Below, piece after piece: positions 27,074 to 35,706 of a stretch of DNA of 64,000 bases; within the stretch, counting starts at the first letter, position 1, and each line of letters opens with the position of its first letter. Under the pieces are notes generated by a model that saw only the letters and a list, made by a program, of their open reading frames with translations, was not told where the DNA came from and searched no databases. The translations under genes and the position numbers were made by a program. The stretch is from Pseudomonadota bacterium (GTDB lineage: Bacteria; Pseudomonadota; Gammaproteobacteria; Pseudomonadales; Moraxellaceae), in the NCBI GenBank assembly GCA_023393635.1, contig JAEWKT010000032.1:186001-250000 (forward strand), written 5' to 3'.

Positions 27074-28216
27074 ATGTTGGCACATGATGCTGATTTAGAA
27101 CTGTTTCGTGACAATTTCCGCCGTTTTTTGGCTGAGAATATTAAGCCACATTATGAAAAATGGGAAAAAGAAGGTCTGATGCCACGTTCTGTATGGAACC
27201 AATTGGGCGAAAACGGTTTTCTTTGTGTAGATATGCCAGAAGAATATGGTGGCTATGGCGTACCAACCAATTATTCGCTCATGCTGGTAGAAGAAACTGC
27301 ACGTGCTGGTTTTTGTGCATTATCTACCGCCATTTCTTGCCACTCTGAAATTGCGGCACCTTATATTTTGCATATTGCCAATGAAGAACAAAAGCAGCAC
27401 TGGTTACCACGTATGGTAACAGGCGAAGTGGTGGGGGCAATTGGCATGACTGAGCCAGGTGCTGGTTCTGATTTGCAATCCATGCGTACCAGTGCAATTT
27501 TGCAAGGTGATCATTATGTATTAAATGGTTCTAAAACCTTTATTTCTAATGGTCAGCATGCTGATTTAGTGGTTTTAGCGGCCAAAACTGATCCCACAGC
27601 GCGTGCCAAAGGCGTGTCACTGCTAATGGTGGATACGCATCTGGAAGGCTTTACCAAAGGCACCAATCTGGACAAAATTGGCCTGCATTCTCAAGATACT
27701 TCTGAGCTATTTTTTGATAATGTCAAAGTACCTGCCAATCAATTACTGGGTAACGCAGGCCAAGGTTTTGCTTATTTAATGCAAGAGCTGCCACGTGAGC
27801 GTTTAAGCATTGGTATTACAGCGATTGGTGCTATTTTGGGTAGCATTGATGTGACCACGCAGTATGTCAATGAGCGCCAGGCCTTTGGTCAGCCGATTGC
27901 CAAGTTCCAGAACACCCGTTTTGTGCTGGCACAAGCCAAAATTGATGCGTTGGCCACACAGGCATTTGTTAACCAGTGCGTTGAGCAGTACATGGAAGGC
28001 AAGCTAGATGTACCCACGGCTGCTGCAGTAAAAGCATATACTACTGATATGCAGTGCAAAGTGGCTGATAACTTACTGCAATTATTTGGTGGCTATGGCT
28101 ATATGACTGAATATCCAATTTCACGTTTTTATGTGGATGCGCGGATTCAGCGTATTTATGGCGGCACCAATGAAATTATGAAAGAAATTGTGGCACGTGA
28201 AATGTTAGGTCGCTAA
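27074..28216 (+). CDS. Acyl-CoA dehydrogenase, long-chain (LCAD) type
   Basis: FAD-dependent acyl-CoA dehydrogenase for the first step of beta-oxidation. The 380-aa protein has the FAD/substrate motif GAIGMTEPGAGSDLQSM and ends RIYGGTNEIMKEIVAREMLGR. The catalytic glutamate of most family members (in the EGT motif) is Gly here, while a glutamate is present in LPRERL (residue 242). That relocated base is the arrangement known from mammalian LCAD and isovaleryl-CoA dehydrogenases, so the enzyme should be active. An AGGA site precedes the ATG. Exact chain length is unknown. It is monocistronic, with a terminator downstream. Confidence 0.88.
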   Translation: MLAHDADLELFRDNFRRFLAENIKPHYEKWEKEGLMPRSVWNQLGENGFLCVDMPEEYGGYGVPTNYSLMLVEETARAGFCALSTAISCHSEIAAPYILHIANEEQKQHWLPRMVTGEVVGAIGMTEPGAGSDLQSMRTSAILQGDHYVLNGSKTFISNGQHADLVVLAAKTDPTARAKGVSLLMVDTHLEGFTKGTNLDKIGLHSQDTSELFFDNVKVPANQLLGNAGQGFAYLMQELPRERLSIGITAIGAILGSIDVTTQYVNERQAFGQPIAKFQNTRFVLAQAKIDALATQAFVNQCVEQYMEGKLDVPTAAAVKAYTTDMQCKVADNLLQLFGGYGYMTEYPISRFYVDARIQRIYGGTNEIMKEIVAREMLGR

Positions 28217-28238
28217 TATTTTATAAAGTACTAAAGAA

Positions 28239-28290
28239 AAACCCTCTTTCAGTTAGCCTATCAGCTTTCTATAAAGAGGGTTTTTTATTG
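28239..28290. terminator. Bidirectional terminator acyl-CoA dehydrogenase / lipoprotein
   Basis: AAAACCCTCTTT / AAAGAGGGTTTT, with T and A runs, lies between convergent genes. Confidence 0.85.
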
Positions 28291-28313
28291 CTTGATGTTA
28301 CGAAAACGCAGGT

Positions 28314-28682
28314 TTAAAACTTAAACTTGGTCACGCAAGTAGAGAGGGTATTATTGACGGTATTGGCAATAATGGTGGTGCGAGCATTAGGGTCAAGTGC
28401 AGCTTGTGTTAGCTCAACCATGGTAATATTTTTGCTGGCTTCTTCGCCCACACAACCACACACCTGAGTTTCTACATCCGCTTTTTTCTCAGCTGTTAAA
28501 ACACTAGTCAGTACTTTATATTCGGTATGGTTGTTAAGCTCGACACGGCATTTTTGATCCACTGCCGATTGAAACACAGCCATTCCAATGTTGTTGGCTG
28601 TTGTTGCTGTAGGATTCATGCCATCGGTAGTAGCACATGCTGACAGTAAAAGCGCAGGGATAAGGCAAAGTAATTTTTTCAT
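28314..28682 (-). CDS. Hypothetical lipoprotein
   Basis: A 122-aa protein with a lipoprotein signal peptide (MKKLLCLIPALLLSAC; lipobox LSAC, lipidated Cys at residue 16), so probably outer-membrane anchored. The mature part has four further cysteines (QKCRVE, ETQVCGCVGE, LSTCVTK), suggesting disulfides. The family is not recognised and no domain is evident. It lies downstream of lptB on the same strand with a ~110-bp gap and may have its own promoter. Confidence 0.72.
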   Translation of the reverse strand: MKKLLCLIPALLLSACATTDGMNPTATTANNIGMAVFQSAVDQKCRVELNNHTEYKVLTSVLTAEKKADVETQVCGCVGEEASKNITMVELTQAALDPNARTTIIANTVNNTLSTCVTKFKF

Positions 28683-28790
28683 CAGTTATTCCAGTAGTTG
28701 ATATGGCATCATAAAACGATTTAATAAAACTCAAAAATATTTTCTAGGCATTTAAGGTCACAGCGTTTAAATAAATATAAAAATTTTTAT

Positions 28791-29576
28791 TTAAACACGG
28801 AAGTCTTCACCCAGATAAACTTGTTTAACAATGGTATTGGCCAGTATTTCTTGCGGTGTTCCTTCAGCAATCACAGCACCTTCACTGACAATATAAGCTT
28901 TCTCGCATATTGCTAGGGTTTCACGCACGTTATGATCGGTAATGAGTACACCAATGCCGCGTGCCTTTAAACGCTCAATAATATGTTTGATATCACCCAC
29001 GGAAATTGGGTCAACCCCTGCAAAAGGTTCATCAAGCAACATAAACTTTGGCTCTGCGGCTAGGGCACGGGCAATTTCTGCGCGGCGACGCTCACCACCT
29101 GATACGCTCATGCCCAGGGAGTTACGAATATGCTGAATATTAAACTCGTCTAATAATTCTTCTAGGCGTTGTAACCGTGCATCTTTGCTTAAATCACTGC
29201 GCGTTTCCAAAATGGCCATAATATTTTGCGCAATAGTAAGCTTACGGAAAATAGAAGCCTCTTGCGGTAAATAACCAATGCCACGCCGTGCGCGTTGATG
29301 CATGGCCAAATCAGATAAATCTTGTTTATCCAGAAAAATTGCACCCTTATCCATTTTAACCAAGCCCACCAGCATATAAAAACTGGTCGTTTTACCTGCG
29401 CCATTAGGGCCAAGTAAGCCAACAATTTGCCCACTTTGCAGGCTAAAGGAGACGTCCTTAACCACCAGCCGTTTGTTATAGCTTTTGGCCAGATGCTGAA
29501 TTGTCAGTGTTTGTACTTGAGTGTTGAGAGCAGGGGTATTCATGTCAGGAGTATCAGGCGTAGTTCCGTTATTCAT
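28791..29576 (-). CDS. lptB: LPS export ABC transporter ATP-binding protein
   Basis: LptB powers extraction of lipopolysaccharide from the inner membrane with LptFG and LptC. The 261-aa ATPase has Walker A GPNGAGKTT, the signature SGGERRRAE, Walker B FMLLDEPFAGVD and the switch histidine in LITDHNV. The sequence closely follows E. coli LptB after an extra N-terminal ~20 residues rich in Thr, Asn and Pro. A shorter start at residue 12 is possible. It is the last gene of kdsD-kdsC-lptC-lptA-lptB, six bases after lptA. lptF and lptG are not in the window. Confidence 0.97.
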   Translation of the reverse strand: MNNGTTPDTPDMNTPALNTQVQTLTIQHLAKSYNKRLVVKDVSFSLQSGQIVGLLGPNGAGKTTSFYMLVGLVKMDKGAIFLDKQDLSDLAMHQRARRGIGYLPQEASIFRKLTIAQNIMAILETRSDLSKDARLQRLEELLDEFNIQHIRNSLGMSVSGGERRRAEIARALAAEPKFMLLDEPFAGVDPISVGDIKHIIERLKARGIGVLITDHNVRETLAICEKAYIVSEGAVIAEGTPQEILANTIVKQVYLGEDFRV

Positions 29577-29581
29577 AGTTA

Positions 29582-30148
29582 TTAGTTTCTTGCTTTGCTG
29601 TTGGTTTGACTGGCCGATGGGGGGATAATAATCTGGATGCGACGTTGCGCATTGCCTGTTGCTTCTACATCGCCTGCATTGATGCTATAGCGTAGAACAT
29701 TACCTCTAAAGCTTGCACCATCTTGGGTAAGGTAAGCATTACCCGTCATGACAATAATGCCTGTTTCAGCATTATAAACCATCGATTGTCCTTCACCCCG
29801 TGCAATGCCTTTTTCACTGCTTATTTGCTGTTGAAACTTGGCAGGACGACCCTTAGCCGTTACTTGTTGAATCTGGCGATCTTTATTTAAGGTGGCTACC
29901 AGTGAATCAGCCTGAATTTTAATCGTGCCTTGCTGAATAATCACGTTGCCAGTATAGGTAGTAATACCGCTTTTTTCATTGTAAGTGGCGCGATCTGCCT
30001 CGAGGGTAATTGCTTGCTGACGATCACTAGGTAGCGCAAAAATTAAAGTACTTGATAGTAAACCTGCGCTACTTAACAACAATACTGACAAAAACCGTGC
30101 CGTACTTGTAGAGGTCAAGCAACGATTAAGAGCTGGGAGCTGGTGCAT
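29582..30148 (-). CDS. lptA: LPS transport periplasmic protein LptA
   Basis: LptA forms the periplasmic bridge that carries LPS from LptC to LptD. The ~188-aa protein has a signal peptide (RFLSVLLLSSAGLLSSTLIFA) and an OstA-type beta-jellyroll (QAITLEADRATYNEKSGITTYTGNVIIQQGTIKIQADSL). I start at ATG 30148, which has GAGGAC close upstream. This makes it overlap the end of lptC by 23 bases, as in many gammaproteobacteria, implying coupled translation. Confidence 0.95.
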   Translation of the reverse strand: MHQLPALNRCLTSTSTARFLSVLLLSSAGLLSSTLIFALPSDRQQAITLEADRATYNEKSGITTYTGNVIIQQGTIKIQADSLVATLNKDRQIQQVTAKGRPAKFQQQISSEKGIARGEGQSMVYNAETGIIVMTGNAYLTQDGASFRGNVLRYSINAGDVEATGNAQRRIQIIIPPSASQTNSKARN

Positions 30149-30686
30149 ATTGTCCTCGTATACGGTATAAATTATATTGGCCTTCATTTAAATCTGCTTT
30201 TAACGCCTGGCTACTAAATTGTCCCTGATTAGTTTGAATTAAAACAGGTTGATCTGTTTCAATTCGTTTTTGGTTAGGGTAACCCGTCAACCGAGACGTA
30301 TTAAATGTGATACCGCTTGAGTCATCAGTTTCTAAACGATGCGCCGTGACATTACCTGTTAAGATTACTTTTTCATTATCATTATAACCCAAGGCTTTGT
30401 CTGCTTTAAAAGTAGCGTAAGCTTTACCTTGTTGGTACCACGTAGTTTGTAAATTATCTAGCTGAGATAAACCACCTTGCTCCCAGTGCTGCAATCTGTC
30501 GGCTTGGGTGGTACCTGAAAGCTGGCCAGTGTCGTTGGTTTTAATTAAATATATTTTTGTCGCACTGTAGGATACATCCTGATTTTGCCTGGCATCCAGA
30601 TTTTGAGACTTGCCACTATAAAAATAAAACAGGCCACTGAACACTGCAATACTTAGTGCAATAACGTACAGTAAGCGTGTATCCAT
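30126..30686 (-). CDS. lptC: LPS export ABC transporter periplasmic protein LptC
   Basis: LptC is a bitopic inner-membrane protein that accepts LPS from LptBFG and passes it to LptA. The 186-aa protein has one N-terminal membrane helix (LLYVIALSIAVFSGLFYFY, residues 4-22) followed by an LptC/OstA-like periplasmic fold, with RLETDDSSGITFNTSRLTGYPNQKRIETDQPV typical of the family's C-terminal half. The gene overlaps lptA and follows kdsC after about 75 bp. Confidence 0.93.
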   Translation of the reverse strand: MDTRLLYVIALSIAVFSGLFYFYSGKSQNLDARQNQDVSYSATKIYLIKTNDTGQLSGTTQADRLQHWEQGGLSQLDNLQTTWYQQGKAYATFKADKALGYNDNEKVILTGNVTAHRLETDDSSGITFNTSRLTGYPNQKRIETDQPVLIQTNQGQFSSQALKADLNEGQYNLYRIRGQYAPAPSS

Positions 30687-30760
30687 AAACTGGCCTTTAA
30701 TTATTAGGTGAGTGATCTAAAGTAGCTATTTTAAAGTACTTTAAAAGCACTTATAGTGCA

Positions 30761-31297
30761 TTAGTGCTGCTGTAAAAATGTTTGTAATAGCTCATCATAG
30801 CTGCCATTGGCACGCAGCAAAATATCGCAAAGCTCGCGTACCGCACCACGACCGCCATAAGCTTGCGTAATCAAATGCACACGCTTGCGTACTTCCTCAT
30901 GCGCATTAGGCACAGTCACCGCAAGACCTGCAATTTGCAATGCTGCCAAATCTGGCCAGTCATCACCCATATAAGCACAGTCTTCAGGCAAAATTTGCAA
31001 GCTTTCGCAGGCTTCGCGTAAAGCAACGCCTTTGTCTTCACGGCCCTGAATGACTAAATCGACCCCCAGACTTTGCATGCGGTTATTAACAATATTACTG
31101 CTTCTGCCTGTAATCACCGCTACTTTTAGGCCTGCTTTTTGTACAAGTTTCATGCCTAAACCGTCACGAATATCAAAGGATTTTATTTCTTCACCACTAT
31201 TGGTAAAACTTAAAAAACCATCACTTAAAATACCGTCAACATCTAAAATAAGCGCTTTAATGTGGCTAGCGCGTTCTAGCAATGAAAAAGATGCCAT
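30761..31297 (-). CDS. kdsC: 3-deoxy-D-manno-octulosonate 8-phosphate phosphatase
   Basis: KdsC removes phosphate from Kdo-8-P to give Kdo for LPS inner core. The 178-aa HAD-family protein of type C0 (no cap) has motif I DVDGILSDG, motif II ITGRSS, the lysine in GREDKGVALREA and motif IV GDDWPDLAAL. It begins immediately after the kdsD stop (TAG-ATG), so the two are translationally linked, making consecutive steps of the pathway in one operon. Confidence 0.95.
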   Translation of the reverse strand: MASFSLLERASHIKALILDVDGILSDGFLSFTNSGEEIKSFDIRDGLGMKLVQKAGLKVAVITGRSSNIVNNRMQSLGVDLVIQGREDKGVALREACESLQILPEDCAYMGDDWPDLAALQIAGLAVTVPNAHEEVRKRVHLITQAYGGRGAVRELCDILLRANGSYDELLQTFLQQH

Positions 31298-32293
31298 CTA
31301 GTTTACCCCCGCGCTAATAATATCGTGCATGGTAATGACGCCAATCAGTTCTTCGTTGTCATCAACCACTAAAAACTGGCTAATTTTTTTATGATTCATG
31401 AGTTCAAGTGCTTCAACCACACGCACGTCGGCAGTGATGGTTAAAGGTGTTTTGGTCATAATTTGCTCAATAGACAAATTGCCTTCAATTGAGCTCATTT
31501 TTTCAAAGGTACGACGTAAGTCACCATCGGTAAAAACACCTACCACATGATTTCTATCATCTACCACTGCGGCTAAACCAAGGCGTTTACTGGTCATTTC
31601 AAGCAGCGCGGCATGTAGCGAGGTATGGGCCTGAATTTTTGGTAACTCGTTGCCTTTATGCATAATATCGCTGACATGTAGCAGCAAGCGTTTACCTAAG
31701 GCACCCGCTGGATGTGACCGTGCAAAATCATCGGCAGTAAATCCACGTGCTTCAAGTAGGGCAACCGCCAAGGCATCACCCAAAGCAAGAGTGGCTGTGG
31801 TACTAGAGGTAGGCGCAAGACCAAGCGGACAGGCTTCTTTTGCATTGCCTAAAGTCAGTGCTACCTCAGCCAATTGAGGCATTGGGCCTTTATCATCACG
31901 ACTAATGGTAACCAGTGGGATGGCGTTGCGCTTAACCAGTGGCATTAACATCATAATTTCATCGCTTTTGCCTGAGTTGGAAATGGCAATTAACACATCA
32001 CCTGGCACAAGCATGCCTAAGTCACCATGGCCAGCTTCACCAGGGTGCATAAAAAATGAGGGTGTACCTGTCGAGGCAAAGGTAGCTGCAATTTTGCGTC
32101 CGATATGACCCGATTTGCCCATGCCTGTAACCACAACACGGCCTGTACACGCCAAAATAAGCTCGCAGACACGGATAAAGCGCTCGTCAATTTGTTCGGC
32201 CAATACTTGTAGTGCATGCTGCTCTGTATTAAGCGTGGCAAGTGCGCTGGTTAAAAGTTTATTTGAATCAAATGGAAGTTGACTTGCAGTCAC
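31298..32293 (-). CDS. kdsD: Arabinose-5-phosphate isomerase
   Basis: KdsD interconverts ribulose-5-phosphate and arabinose-5-phosphate, the first committed step to Kdo. The 331-aa protein has an N-terminal SIS sugar-isomerase domain (GRVVVTGMGKSGHIGRKIAATFASTGTPSFFMHPGEAGHGDLGM) and two C-terminal CBS domains (from about residue 210). It is the first gene of the kdsD-kdsC-lptCAB operon and diverges from cysS across about 175 bp. Confidence 0.95.
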   Translation of the reverse strand: MTASQLPFDSNKLLTSALATLNTEQHALQVLAEQIDERFIRVCELILACTGRVVVTGMGKSGHIGRKIAATFASTGTPSFFMHPGEAGHGDLGMLVPGDVLIAISNSGKSDEIMMLMPLVKRNAIPLVTISRDDKGPMPQLAEVALTLGNAKEACPLGLAPTSSTTATLALGDALAVALLEARGFTADDFARSHPAGALGKRLLLHVSDIMHKGNELPKIQAHTSLHAALLEMTSKRLGLAAVVDDRNHVVGVFTDGDLRRTFEKMSSIEGNLSIEQIMTKTPLTITADVRVVEALELMNHKKISQFLVVDDNEELIGVITMHDIISAGVN

Positions 32294-32468
32294 TTAAAAC
32301 ACCTTTAGCAAAGAATATTGCAATAACACAAATTTGAGCATGAATTATTACAAAGCCAAGCGCATAACACAAAGCAATATTTTTGTTTAATAGTTGTTAA
32401 ATGAATGGCATAAGGTATCATTTGTCACTGAGTACTATTTATCATCCATTTTTATTAAGAGTTTAGCA

Positions 32469-33914
32469 ATGAAGTCGTTTGTACTGTACAACTCCGAGTT
32501 ACGCCGTAAAGTTGAATTTGTGCCTAAAGAAGCTGGCCAAATTGGGCTATATGTTTGCGGAATGACAGTCTACGATTATTGTCATATCGGTCATGCGCGT
32601 GTAATGGTAGCTTTTGACTATATTGTGCGGTTTTTGCGCTCGCAGGGCTGGCAAGTCAATTATGTGCGTAATATTACCGATATTGACGACAAGATTATCA
32701 AGCGTGCTGCCGAGAATAATGAAACTATTGCTGAGCTAACCACACGTTTTATTGATGCCATGAATGAAGACGCTGCACGACTTGGCTGCTTGGCACCTAA
32801 TGCTGCACCGCTTGCGACAGATTATATTGATCAGATGCAAAGCATGATTGGCACGCTGATTGATAAACAACATGCTTATGCAGCAGATAATGGCGATGTG
32901 TATTATGCGGTAGACAGCTTTGAAAAATATGGACGCTTATCTGGCCGTAAACTTGAAGACATGCAAGCGGGTGCCAGTGAGCGTAATGATGTTGAAGTAG
33001 ATAAAAAGAATCCATTTGATTTTGTGTTGTGGATAGCGGCCAAACCTGGTGAGCCAGCGTGGCAATCTCCCTGGGGTAGTGGTCGTCCAGGCTGGCATAT
33101 TGAATGCTCGGCCATGTCTACCTGCTGCCTGGGCAATAATTTTGATATTCATGGTGGTGGCGGTGATTTGTTATTTCCGCATCATGAAAATGAAATTGCG
33201 CAAAGTGAGGGTGCAACGGGCGAGCCCTATGTGAACAACTGGATGCATGTGGGTTTTGTTAATGTTGATGGCGAAAAGATGTCAAAGTCACTAGGCAACT
33301 TTTTTACCATTCGTGATGTCATGCAAAAATTTATGCCTGAAGTGATTCGTTATTTTATTGTGGCTAGTCATTATCGTAGCCCGATTAACTTTTCTGATAC
33401 GGCATTAAAAGAATCCAAGCAGGCATTATCGCGCTTTTATAACACCTTAAAACTGGTGGAAGAGAAGACCGCAATTACTGAAATTTCATCTGCTGAAGTT
33501 GAAAGTGCTGATGTTGCGATAAATGACTATGTTGTGCGCTTTAATACAGCAATGCGAGATGATTTTAACACCCCTGAAGCATTGGCAGTATTATTTGAAT
33601 TGTCGCGCGAGGCAAACCGTGCGCTGAACCAAGAAGACTTTGAGCAAGCTGGCAAGTTAGCGTCAATATTAAAGTATCTGGGTGGTATTTTAGGTTTGTT
33701 GCAGCAAACCCCCAAAGATTTTCTGCATGGTAATGCTGATGATGCTGAGCAAGGGGTATCTGAGCAGCACGTATTAGACGCCATTGCAGCTCGCCAACAG
33801 GCCAAGCTTGATAAAGACTACGCCAAAGCTGACCAGATACGACAGGACTTATCGGCGCAAGGGATTGTACTGGAGGATGCTAAAACTGGCACCACATGGC
33901 GACGTGCTGATTAA
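32469..33914 (+). CDS. cysS: Cysteinyl-tRNA synthetase
   Basis: CysS charges tRNA-Cys. The class I core is complete: zinc ligand Cys in YVCGMTVYDYCHIGHARV, with the HIGH motif, the GGGGDLLFPHHENEIAQSEG region, and KMSKS in GEKMSKSLGNF. I start at ATG 32469 (MKSFVLYNSE, 481 aa), which matches the family; the open frame extends 25 codons upstream with no homology. It is monocistronic, and tRNA-Gly lies about 140 bp downstream with its own promoter. Confidence 0.96.
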   Translation: MKSFVLYNSELRRKVEFVPKEAGQIGLYVCGMTVYDYCHIGHARVMVAFDYIVRFLRSQGWQVNYVRNITDIDDKIIKRAAENNETIAELTTRFIDAMNEDAARLGCLAPNAAPLATDYIDQMQSMIGTLIDKQHAYAADNGDVYYAVDSFEKYGRLSGRKLEDMQAGASERNDVEVDKKNPFDFVLWIAAKPGEPAWQSPWGSGRPGWHIECSAMSTCCLGNNFDIHGGGGDLLFPHHENEIAQSEGATGEPYVNNWMHVGFVNVDGEKMSKSLGNFFTIRDVMQKFMPEVIRYFIVASHYRSPINFSDTALKESKQALSRFYNTLKLVEEKTAITEISSAEVESADVAINDYVVRFNTAMRDDFNTPEALAVLFELSREANRALNQEDFEQAGKLASILKYLGGILGLLQQTPKDFLHGNADDAEQGVSEQHVLDAIAARQQAKLDKDYAKADQIRQDLSAQGIVLEDAKTGTTWRRAD

Positions 33915-33981
33915 GAAATTAGCACTTTTTATACATTTGGCGGAATTTTATTCATTTGATAGACAATTGCTTTAAAATAAG

Positions 33982-34009
33982 TTGACACAGATTTATTTTT
34001 GCATAAAAT
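33982..34009 (+). promoter_or_regulatory. Promoter of tRNA-Gly
   Basis: TTGACA (33982-33987), a 16-bp AT-rich spacer and TAAAAT (34004-34009) precede the tRNA by about 50 bp. This is among the best consensus promoters in the window. Confidence 0.75.
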
Positions 34010-34057
34010 TCCAATCACCAAGTCGCTACAACACTTTAAACGGTTTGTGTCAGACAT

Positions 34058-34133
34058 GCGGGAATAGCTCAGTTGGTAGAGCACAACCTTGCCAAGGTTG
34101 GGGTCGAGAGTTCGAGTCTCTTTTCCCGCTCCA
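34058..34133 (+). tRNA. glyV: tRNA-Gly (anticodon GCC)
   Basis: A full cloverleaf is present. The acceptor GCGGGAA pairs with TTCCCGC, followed by discriminator T and encoded CCA. The D-arm is AGCTCAGTTGGTAGAGC, the anticodon stem CAACC/GGTTG with GCC at 34091-34093, and the T-arm contains GTTCGAGTC. The last 13 bases (34121-34133) recur at 35657-35669 as part of a 48-bp direct repeat. Confidence 0.97.
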
Positions 34134-34168
34134 TTTTTAGGATCAGCCCCAAAACTGATCCTTTTTTT
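34121..34168 (+). repeat. 48-bp direct repeat, copy 1 (tRNA-Gly 3' end + terminator; attL-like)
   Basis: It is identical over 48 bases to 35657-35704. It begins inside the T-stem of tRNA-Gly, covers the 3' end with CCA, and runs through the tRNA terminator. Beyond it only partial similarity remains (TTGAAAAA in both). The layout matches duplicated attachment sites left by tRNA-targeting integrases. Confidence 0.85.
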
Positions 34169-34169
34169 T
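34139..34169 (+). terminator. Intrinsic terminator of tRNA-Gly
   Basis: AGGATCAG-ccccaaaa-CTGATCCT is followed by eight Ts, directly after the tRNA. Confidence 0.9.
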
Positions 34170-34384
34170 ATCTGTTGAAAAATATAAGAAAATTTTTATT
34201 TATTTGAGTTTATCTTTTTATTTCACGGTTTAATTTCTTGTTTGGAAATCCAGATAAAATCTGCTTGTGCCCAAACGGTGCCCATGCATGAAAAAGAAAA
34301 AGTTATGTCTTGATTATCTTATATTTGGGATGTGAAACAGCACTGTCTAGAAGTCATAATTGATACATTGAAACAGGCAGAATA

Positions 34385-35161
34385 TCAAGCAGGCATTGGA
34401 AATGTACCGTGCTGTAAAAACTGCGATAATTTAAAACCGATGATGGCAGAATCTTCAACCGCCTTAAATATCACATCATCTGCACTGATATCACAAAACC
34501 ACTGTTGCCGATCCAAAGGACTATTTTGGCTAAAGGCATCTGCAGTAAATAATCCCACACAAGTGGCATGACTGTTTGCATAGTCACGTGCTCGTGCTGA
34601 GGGATACTCAAATACTTCTACGCCATCATTTCGCATTGTTGTACCCAATTGCTGGGCATGGGAATAATTTGTAGGATGAGCGATTAAATCCAAATGCATA
34701 TCAAATGGTGGTGATTGCAACCGCACCCCTTTGTGGCTGTGATAGCCTACTGAAAATAAGGTGTGTTCCGAGCGTATGGTATTTTTTATAGGCTTGCCAT
34801 CCATTGAATACCAAAAAACAAAACGGTAATACGCTGATTCTGCTAGTGTCACATCTACGCTGCATCCACCATAAAAAATACTCGGCTCAAATGTACGGCC
34901 AAAACGCGATCCCCATTTTAAGGGTGGGTAACGAAATGGAGTTTTGAGCAAATAGTGTAAGTGATCCAAATGCTGGGGATAGGGTGGTTTCACCGTTTCC
35001 AGCATTTCTTCTAGTAATGCCTGTTCTTCTAGCGTATCAACCAATTGTCGTGTGGCAATGTGTTCCTGACTCTCAATCAGGCGATACAATGTACCAGACA
35101 GCGAATCAATATATTTGTGACCCTCACACATATGCCACAGACTATCAGAAACGGTTGTCAC
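34385..35161 (-). CDS. RES-domain toxin (NAD+-degrading type)
   Basis: The 258-aa toxin belongs to a RES-Xre type II toxin-antitoxin pair. Characterised RES toxins degrade NAD+ in the cytoplasm. The three residues that name the family are present: Arg27 (LYRLIES), Glu108 (TLAESAYYRF) and Ser188 (YPSARARDY). The WGSRFGRTFEPSIFYGG stretch is also typical. At 258 aa it is longer than the compact ~150-aa RES toxins and resembles the larger branch. The gene overlaps the antitoxin stop by four bases and lies downstream of it, the usual order. The whole pair sits inside a tRNA-Gly-flanked insertion. Confidence 0.87.
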   Translation of the reverse strand: MTTVSDSLWHMCEGHKYIDSLSGTLYRLIESQEHIATRQLVDTLEEQALLEEMLETVKPPYPQHLDHLHYLLKTPFRYPPLKWGSRFGRTFEPSIFYGGCSVDVTLAESAYYRFVFWYSMDGKPIKNTIRSEHTLFSVGYHSHKGVRLQSPPFDMHLDLIAHPTNYSHAQQLGTTMRNDGVEVFEYPSARARDYANSHATCVGLFTADAFSQNSPLDRQQWFCDISADDVIFKAVEDSAIIGFKLSQFLQHGTFPMPA

Positions 35162-35529
35162 ACCTTACCCCGAATGGCATCGACAAATTGTAAGACTGCA
35201 ACTAATCCGCTAATACTCTCAATTTGTTGTACGGGAATACCGCCCGTCACACGGTTTGGTGTATTCATAAAGTGACGCATCCAGTCAGCATCACCACCAG
35301 TGAGCGCATATAACGCCCTATGCATACGAATGAGTAATAATGCCAGCTCTCCTTGCTTGGAAGTTGGGTCTAATTCGGATTTACCTTTTAGTCGGCTGAT
35401 TGCGGTACGATGTACACCTAAAATAGCGGCCAGTTGAGCCTGTTTTAGATCAAGTTGTTCAGCAGCATTAAGTACCGCCTTAGCCAGCACCACTTTTTTG
35501 TCTACGGGCTGTTTTAACAATGCACTCAT
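35158..35529 (-). CDS. Xre/MbcA/ParS-type antitoxin of the RES toxin
   Basis: A 123-aa protein with a helix-turn-helix in the N-terminal half (LDLKQAQLAAILGVHRTAISRLKG) and a C-terminal toxin-binding domain of the MbcA/ParS (DUF2384) type (LLLIRMHRALYALTGGDADWMRHFMNTPNRVTGGIPVQQIESISGLVAVLQFVDAIRG). It should neutralise the RES toxin and repress the shared promoter. ATGA-type overlap with the toxin gene supports coupling. The upstream 127 bp to the second 48-bp repeat must hold the promoter. Confidence 0.9.
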   Translation of the reverse strand: MSALLKQPVDKKVVLAKAVLNAAEQLDLKQAQLAAILGVHRTAISRLKGKSELDPTSKQGELALLLIRMHRALYALTGGDADWMRHFMNTPNRVTGGIPVQQIESISGLVAVLQFVDAIRGKV

Positions 35530-35656
35530 AACAAAGTCCTATGTCATATTTGAACTTATTATAGGGTAAATATGCTATTTGCACAATTAGCTATACTTGT
35601 TGTTTATATCACATCAGAAACCTTTAATTTTTTGTGTACTAATGAACAACAGCTAA

Positions 35657-35704
35657 TTTTCCCGCTCCATTTTTAGGATCAGCCCCAAAACTGATCCTTT
35701 TTTT
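35657..35704 (+). repeat. 48-bp direct repeat, copy 2 (attR-like)
   Basis: This is the second exact copy of the tRNA-Gly 3' end plus terminator. It lies two bases from the dsbG stop codon and so serves as a terminator region. There is no tRNA body upstream of it, so it is not a second tRNA gene. With copy 1 it brackets a 1,536-bp unit holding only the RES-Xre pair. Confidence 0.85.
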
Positions 35705-35706
35705 AG

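Noticed and set aside
34332..34571. 79-codon plus-strand frame overlapping the 3' end of the RES gene
   Set aside because: It is antisense to the RES toxin, has no ribosome site and no recognisable family.
35657..35669. Possible second tRNA-Gly gene
   Set aside because: Only the last 13 bases of the tRNA are present; no D-arm or anticodon arm lies upstream.
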